Shown: one piece after another, positions 57,596 through 64,000 of the stretch
Numbering within the stretch: the stretch's first letter is position 1
Layout: every line of letters starts with the position of its first letter
Origin: Sordaria brevicollis
Taxonomy: Eukaryota > Ascomycota > Sordariomycetes > Sordariales > Sordariaceae
Length of the DNA: 64,000 bases
Direction of reading: 5' to 3'
Assembly: GCA_033439795.1 (NCBI GenBank)
Contig: JAUTDP010000002.1
Coordinates: forward strand, 5,316,947-5,380,946
Program-made: the position numbers and the translations under genes
The notes under the pieces: model-generated
Seen by the model: the letters and a program-made list of their open reading frames with translations, nothing else
What the model was told of the DNA's origin: nothing
The model's database searches: none

Positions 57596-58822
57596 ATGGT
57601 TCACCTGTTGTCCAACTTGCTGGTCGGCCTCACCCTGGCCCCGTCCGCCCTGGGCGCCACTCTATTGGTTTCCCACTTCAGCGGACCGGTTTACACTCTT
57701 TCCTTGACCACCAGTGGCACTACCGGCAAGCTTTCCATCACCTCGCAGGCTAGTGGCTGCGGCACGACTCCGGCCTGGCTGGAATACTACAACGACACCA
57801 AGACTGCCTACTGCTTCGACGAGTCTTGGATGGGAAGTGGTGTCATTACGCAGTACAATGTTGGAAACGATGGACGCCTGACTCAGTCCGGCCAGACCAG
57901 GACCAGTGGAAACACGGTCCACGGCAAGCTGTACGGAGGATCTGACGGAAAGGGCTTCATTGCCACGGCGCAGTAGTAAGTGGTTTATGATCTGCCGACG
58001 AACATGACTCTGGATTCTAACAACTGCAGCTCCCCATCCACCATCACCACGTACAGGCTTCCCCTCGGATCAGGCCAGGTTCAACTCGAAAAGTTCACCA
58101 TGTCGCAGCGTGGGCCGAACCAACGTCAGGACGTTCCCCATCCTCACGAGACCCAACTCGATCCCACTGGAAAGTTCATGCTTGTTCCCGATCTCGGTGC
58201 CGACCTTGTCCGCATCTTCAAGATCGACGCCAGCAGCGGTCGTTTGACAGCATGCCCAGCTGGCCAGGCCTCGCCAGGCGACGGCCCGCGTCACGCCAAG
58301 TGGTGGAAGTCCGCCGACGGCGTCCTCCGCCTGTACACTCTCAACGAGCTCGGCAACTCTGTTTCTTCTTGGAACGTAGTGTACCCCACCGACTCCAACG
58401 GCTGCCTCGCCATCAGCCGGGCGCAGACCATTTCCACCTATGCTCCTGGCAAGAAGGGTGGCCCGACCACCAAGGCCGCCGAGATCCGTGTCGCTGGCAA
58501 CTTCCTGTACGCTACCAACCGCGCGGACCAGACCTTTGGTTCCAACCAGGACTCTGTCGCCATCTACACTATCGATCCCCAGACCGGTGCTATCGCCTGG
58601 AAGGAGGCCGCCAACTCTTACTCCTACTATCCTCGTACCTTTGAGATCAACAAGGACGGCACCTTGGTTGCCTTTGGTGGGCAGACGTCCTCCAATGTGG
58701 CTATAGTGTCGAGGGACCCTGCCACTGGCAAGCTTGGGAACTTGGTCGCTAACTTGCAGGTTGGTAACAAGGGCCGGGCTGGTGAGGAGGACGGCCTCAG
58801 CTCCGTTGTTTGGGTTGAGTGA
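57596..58822 (+). CDS. secreted lactonase-type seven-bladed beta-propeller protein
   Basis: Predicted protein of 390 aa in two exons: 57596-57975 and 58030-58822 (donor GTAAGT, branch TCTAAC, acceptor CTGCAG, giving IATAQYSPSTITTY across the junction). A signal peptide (HLLSNLLVGLTLAPSALG, residues about 3-20) precedes repeated propeller blades, ending with TGKL- and TGAI-type turns. Family marks of the lactonase (6-phosphogluconolactonase / carboxymuconate cyclase) group are VPHPHETQLDPTGKFMLVPD and LGADLVRIFKID near residues 170-200, GDGPRHAKWW, and FLYATNRADQTFGSNQDSVA. Family members hydrolyse or form sugar and aromatic lactones. Because this one is secreted, a role on extracellular lactones is an inference. 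N-glycosylation-type NDT and NSY-like sites occur. The SnoaL-like gene follows in the same direction 427 bp on. Confidence 0.88.
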
Positions 58823-59249
58823 GAGGGTAGGAATCTGTTGTCAGTTTCGTGTATTTTGCCTCCATCTGTTGCAACATTCATGGGATCCAAAAGCGACTCG
58901 TGGGACAGATCTAGCCCCGAGCTATAACATTGCCATTAAGATCATCCGTCCATTCTTCCAGATGCCGTGAAGTGTTGATCTTGACATGGAGTTGCAACAC
59001 CCGGACGCGCAAGTGCCGTCTCCGTTTCAGCCGCGACTGATGATGCATCAACTCTATATTGGGCCAAGTACTTGGCTTTACCATCCCCTCTTCCGCCCAC
59101 GCCTACATATTCCCACGTCTCGTCCTCTCGTTCGTGATGATGTTCTTGCCCAAGTTGTCTCATTGTCTCTATTGATCGACGCAACTGCCACAGCCTGACA
59201 CTCTGCCTCTATCATTCACGACGCTCGATCCCCTGTTCTATCTCCCACC
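58823..59249. other. intergenic between two plus-strand genes
   Basis: 3' region of the propeller gene and promoter of the SnoaL-like gene. The leader right before 59250 is C/T-rich (CTCTGCCTCTATC and CTATCTCCCACC). No other gene is seen. Confidence 0.6.
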
Positions 59250-60016
59250 ATGCGTCCCTTCACTGTGGTCTCCGTTCTCCTCGCCCTGGCTGTCCAGCCC
59301 ATCCTCGCCGCCCCTACCACGGATACCATCCCCTCGCTCCTCCTCGAGCGTGCAACAGCTCCTCCTCCTTGCAAGCGAGTCCTTGATCCAGCACCCACTG
59401 CCAACGAAACAGCAGCCCGCTTCACCACCTTTGTCCAAGCCTTCGTCGGCGCCCAAGGTGGCAAGAAGAACATCACCAAGGCGTTTGAGTTCATTGCTGA
59501 GGATTACATTGTTAGTCCTTCTTTTCCCTCTTCCTTCCCCCGTGTTGCCCTTTCTGCCTCGGCTTAACCCCCCGGGGCTTTAGTTGCACTCAATGTCCTT
59601 GACACTTCCCCATGCTCGTGTTATCTGTTCGCCCTCAGACTGGTATTTGTGTCTTTACCTCTTTCATGTCAATACATATGCACACTCGAACCTGGAAGAA
59701 ACTGACATGATCCCAAAGAACCACAACCCAATGGCCAGCAACGGCGCCGCCTCGGCTTGGTCCATTCTGTCCCCCATTTGGCAGCAAATGTCCCACACGT
59801 ATCTTAGGTCGACCATCAAGACGGAGCAGACTCCCGTTATGAGCTGGGTGAACTATCGCGCCGGAGGACTTGGAGAGGTTGTCGACAGGTTTAGGTGGGA
59901 AGGTGGATGTATTGTCGAACATGTGAGTGCTTGTTTCCATTGTGCTTCGTAGTTCCGCGCTGACATTGATATTTGTTCCGCAGTGGGATCAGGGGGAGAA
60001 GTACCCGTCTTCGTGA
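59250..60016 (+). CDS. secreted SnoaL-like (NTF2-fold) protein
   Basis: Predicted protein of 165 aa in three exons: 59250-59510, 59719-59922 and 59984-60016. Donors GTTAGT and GTGAGT; the last exon encodes only WDQGEKYPSS and the stop. A signal peptide (MRPFTVVSVLLALAVQPILA) is clear. The mature part has the SnoaL/NTF2-like signature: AEDYINHNPMASNG across intron 1, WSILSPIWQQM, MSWVNYRAGG, and VDRFRWEGGCIVEHWD across intron 2, where the GCIVEHWD end is the most telling piece. SnoaL-like proteins are small cone-shaped folds; some cyclise polyketides, many fungal secreted ones have unknown roles. The stop at 60016 lies about 20-30 bp before the RIP block, so the 3' UTR must run into transposon-derived sequence. 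The typical family C terminus is a few residues longer. Confidence 0.82.
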
Positions 60017-60036
60017 AGGGGTAGAGTTCGATTGGA

Positions 60037-63000
60037 ATTTAAAAAGTATTAGAATACTACTAATAAATATAACGCGAAAATAATTCTCTTAAATAGTAGT
60101 AGAATAAATGAAGACTAAAATAATATAAATATTAACTTATTAAAATAGGTAGTAGTTAGCGTGTTATATTAATTAAATATTCTTGGTATAATTAAGTAAG
60201 TATTTAAATTCAAGTAAATAAATCCGAGTGTCTTTCCGAATTGACTAAATAAATCTAGACCTCGATTTAAGTTAACCAATTTATCCGCCCAGTAGAATCC
60301 TTGGGTTAGGGTTTAAGCTGGCAAAAGTAATAGATACCGGCTATAGAAGATAATTACTACCGGACTTATTTTACTACCCTAAAACGCGTACGGTTATATT
60401 TATACCTAATACCCTACCCAATACCCGTATTTCGAAAATTTCTAGAATTTTAGAATATTCGTATTATAGCGTAAACTAATATATCGAAATTATATCGCTA
60501 ATTACTAAGACCGCTACTAAAACTACTTTATTACCTTTTTAATTATAACGAATCGCCCGCATTACTTATCAATTATTCCCTCCCTTTATTACCAATTAAT
60601 ATTAACGTTTATTTAACGCTATTAATACTTTATTATTTTACCGTTATAATATTTATTATTAACGACCCCGAAATCTTATTTTATTATAAGCAGCCCGCCA
60701 ATTATCTCCTTTAAAAAATCGCTTACGTTCGTTAAAATTATTATTCAATTTCATAAATTACGCCGCTTCTTTATCCGCCAGTAAATCGATTTATTTATTA
60801 TAGGGCTAATACCCGTAACTAAGTCTAACTAATATTGCCAGTCGTACTACTAAACGGCTAGTCGTACTATTAAGCGGGCCGCTAATCGCGGCCTCTACTA
60901 CTACGGTAAGCGGGGTAACCCGTACCCGGTCCTTAAAAGGATAATTAGCCAATGCCGCTTAAAGGGCGCCTCCTTTCCTCCCTTTTCCTCCTTCGTAGAA
61001 CCTTATCGATTTATTAAAACCCAATATTTATACTAATTATACTATACCCCTTATATTAAATTCTACCTCCTATAAAAGCGGATAAAAAAAATAAATTTAA
61101 TAAACGGATAATAATTTTATAAATGGAAGACTAATAGCCTTGAGCGCAGTATTATAATATTTTCGATATTATAATCGGATTTAACGATATAAATATTAAT
61201 AATAAAAAGGAATTTTACAATTCTTAAAATAATATACTAAATGATAACGGTAATAATAAAAAACTTAATTAAAGGTTTAATTGAGACCTTTAAAAGTAAC
61301 GCTACCCTTAAAAATTATATTAAATCCCTTTTATTTAATACTACCCCTATTTTTAATACCTTTACCCCTTATTTAAATTTCGGAATAATTGAATATTCCG
61401 TTCGTAAAGAGAAATCCCTTATTAAAACCCTAATTAATAATAATTCCGACGATAATACGAATTCAATTCCCCGTCGCAAAAAATAATTAAAACTCCCTAA
61501 ATAAAACGGCCAACACTATACTTTCGGATTCTTTTTCAATAAATTCATTATAATATATAATAATAATATTAAATAAAGGTTTCGTAATAATCCGAATACT
61601 ATTTAATATAAAATTATTAATACGCTCCTTACTGAATATAATTAATAATTAAAAGGATTTTAAATTATTATTATTATACGTAGTAAAAAAAACCCAATCA
61701 AATTCTTTAAACAAATTTATACGATTTGTAATTCCTATTAAAATTAAAAAACGGCCCTCGATAATTTACTTATATACGTTAAAAGGATAACGAATTATTT
61801 ATTACCTTTTTAACCGATTTTAATAATAAAATACTTAAAATAAATAATTATTTATAGGAAAATCCTATTAAATTAAATTATTTTTTACTATACCTTTAAT
61901 AAAAACAATGTAATAAAATATTTATAATTACCTTCTTTAACGATTATTACGAATATTTTAAATAATTTTAATATTATATATTTAAATATAAATAAATAGT
62001 AAAATTTAAAGAAAATTACTATCGATATTAATATAATTAGAAAAATAAAACCAAAAATAACGGACTTTACGTCCTTAACGCTACCTCTATTAATTATCTT
62101 ATTATTCTTAATATTCTATATATTACCCCCTATCCTATTTTTATTACTTTTACCTAACGTTTAATTAATATTAATAAAAATATTATTATAAATATTATAT
62201 ACGTAATTCGTAATTAAAGTGGCCGAAATCGAAGCGGCTCTAATATAAACGTTTTAATTTCTGCTTTTATTAAATATATTAAATAAATAATGGATAAAGA
62301 GGGCTAACGTCGTCGAAATAATAATTTATATATACGTTATAACGCCTCCGAATATTGCGTTTTAATATATCCGTACCGGTTAATTATTCCCCCTTCTTCT
62401 AATAGAATATATATTTAAATTATTATTATTAAAATTCTTTTGCTCTTAGGAAACGATAATAATAATAAAGCCTATAATTCCGCCCCCGAATAATAGGTAA
62501 AAATTTAATTCCAATGTAAAATCGGGCCCCGGAGCCGGAAATAATAGTACTAAATAAAATAGAAAATTTCAAATCGGAAATAAAAATAGAACTTACCTTA
62601 ATTCTATTTATTGTTAATAATTGTAATTTATTCTATATCTTCGTTAATAAAGGTTATTAATATTTTACCGCAATTAGTAAAAAAATTATTAAAGTACTTT
62701 ATATTTTAATTATCCTTATTCCACTCCGTACTATAAAAAGAATATTTACTATTATAAAAGGAATTTTTATCCAAAATATAATCCGTATTCTAATTAAAAT
62801 AAATAATTATATTTATCCTATTTACGCCTATATCGTCCTATTATTCGAATTCCCTATTATATTAAATACACTATAATTCAAAAATATATAAATATATTCT
62901 ATCCCCTATAAAAAGCGTGTATTTATAAATATTATTAACTATTAAATCCTTTATATTAGTAAAGAAAAAATATTTAATATATTGCTTATTATTAATTGAA

Positions 63001-64000
63001 AATTTACTATATACATTTTTATTACTATTTTTATAAATTACGTACGTAAATTAAAAAAAGAATTCAATAATTGAATAATTAAAAAAATTGTTTTTATAAT
63101 TAATTTAAAAAATATCGAAAAAGCGTTAGAACCAATAAAAGTATATACCGAAGTGGAATTAAAAGTAAAAATCCTTAAAAAATATTACGATTTAATACTA
63201 TTTTAAATAAAAAAGAATATTAATAAATTAAACCTATATTATTTTAACGTAAATTATAAAATCGAAATTAAAAAGGATAAAAACGGTAAAGAATTCTTTA
63301 TCCCGTTCGGACTATTTTATAATATAATGAAAAAAGAATTTCTAATACTTAAAAAAACCCTAAAGGATTTATGAAATAAAGGGTTCATCCGAATTAATAA
63401 TTCAAAAGTAAGAATTCTAATCCTATTTATACGTAAACCCGGAAGCGGACTCTAATTTTATTATAATTATTATATATTTAATATTATTATACAAATTAAC
63501 CGCTATTTATTACTATTAATTAAAAATATATTTCGTACTTTAAAAGGAATAAAATAATATATTAAAATAAATATTATATAAACTTTCTATAAAATTCGTA
63601 TAATAGAAAAAAAAAAAAGGAAAATGATATTCCGGATTAAATATAAATTATTTAAATAATTAATTATACTATTTAAATTAAATAACACGCCGGCTACGTT
63701 CCAATAATGTGAGAAACACTATTAGAGGTAATATAAAGTCTATTGAAGTAACTAAGTAAATTGACTTAAAGAGGTTTAAAGAGTCTCTATTAAACTAATC
63801 CTTATTAAACGAAGGAATTTAAGGGTTTATATACAAGTCTATAAATTAAAGTATTACGTCTTCTTAAAGCCACCTTTAAATAAAATTATTCCCTTAATTT
63901 GGGAGTAACGTATAAAATTACAATTATAATATTAGAATCGTTTAGAACTAATTAAAATTAATTAAAAGTTACGATACTACTTATAATCCCTATATATAAT
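60037..64000. mobile_element. RIP-mutated block with Ty3/gypsy retrotransposon
   Basis: The A+T-dominated, stop-rich pattern starts within about 30 bp of the SnoaL-like stop codon and runs off the window. The part before about 63300 is too decayed for me to assign gag or protease, but its direction is probably plus, since the reverse transcriptase remnant at 63303-63704 is plus. No LTR ends or target duplication are visible on the left. A 5' LTR may lie at 60037-60330, where the sequence is least mutated, without proof. Beyond 63705 a different sequence interrupts the pol frame. Confidence 0.8.
63303..63704 (+). pseudogene. Ty3/gypsy reverse transcriptase remnant
   Basis: One frame, 134 codons, reads like the start of a gypsy-type reverse transcriptase despite stops: PFGLFYNIMKKEFLILKK, GFIRI, RKPGSGL, NRYLLLLIK, TFYKIRI and, at the end, LNNTPATFQ. 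Established gypsy proteins have a conserved order (GFIR, RKPGGGLR, NRYPLPLI, NKIRI, NAPATFQ) in the same spacing. Internal stops sit where the family has Trp (KWF, EWLV) or Arg/Gln codons, which is what G-to-A and C-to-T RIP changes produce. The frame stops abruptly after the Gln at 63704. Confidence 0.85.

Noticed and set aside
61241..61486. 81-codon open frame in the right RIP block
   Set aside because: Biased A+T composition, no motif; a chance opening within the decayed retrotransposon.

Overview
The window looks like a chromosome segment of a filamentous ascomycete, most likely a Neurospora-like member of the Sordariales. Three things support this. Genes carry short introns (GTRAGT donors, CTAAC-type branch points). 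Protein families are typical of such fungi: Zn2Cys6 regulator, MFS permeases, LITAF, MARVEL-like and SnoaL-like proteins. G+C-moderate gene islands are interrupted abruptly by A+T-dominated blocks full of stop codons, the signature of repeat-induced point mutation (RIP). The species call is an inference. || Layout. (1) 1-8450: a gene-poor start with a RIP-mutated TA-target-site DNA transposon (1086-3211), a LITAF-domain gene (4378-5055, minus) and a MARVEL-like membrane protein gene (6661-7461, minus) with an apparent one-base frameshift. (2) 8450-19362: a large RIP block with A+T tandem repeats and, near its right end, the ruin of a multi-exon minus-strand gene. A GC-rich solo LTR with a perfect 5-bp target duplication (19368-19662) closes the block. 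(3) 19663-45271: the main gene island. It holds a four-TM protein with Met/Gly repeats (plus), a secreted Hce2-like protein (plus), a sugar permease with a His-Gly tail (minus), an apple/PAN-like single-pass protein (minus), a Nudix/eIF2B-like fusion protein (plus), a Zn2Cys6 transcription factor (minus) and an ACS-type MFS permease (minus). (4) 45272-52603: a second RIP block, readable as nested transposons: an outer element with inverted repeats of about 79 bp, a 3.6-kb insert with an 8-bp target duplication, and a 553-bp foldback element with its own 8-bp duplication. (5) 52604-60016: a second gene island with a type II membrane glycosyltransferase (plus), a small hydrophilic protein (minus), a secreted beta-propeller lactonase-like protein (plus) and a secreted SnoaL-like protein (plus). 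(6) 60037-64000: a third RIP block with a recognisable Ty3/gypsy reverse transcriptase remnant. || The genes do not form an obvious pathway or operon-like cluster. They look like ordinary dispersed fungal genes: membrane transport (two permeases), secretion and surface proteins (Hce2-like, apple-like, propeller, SnoaL-like), Golgi glycosylation, endosomal LITAF and one regulator. The most informative content is the transposon archaeology: target duplications and inverted repeats remain readable although the interiors are destroyed. All splice models were assembled by hand from reading frame and splice consensus and have not been tested against transcripts. No CRISPR array and no convincing tRNA or rRNA gene was found.
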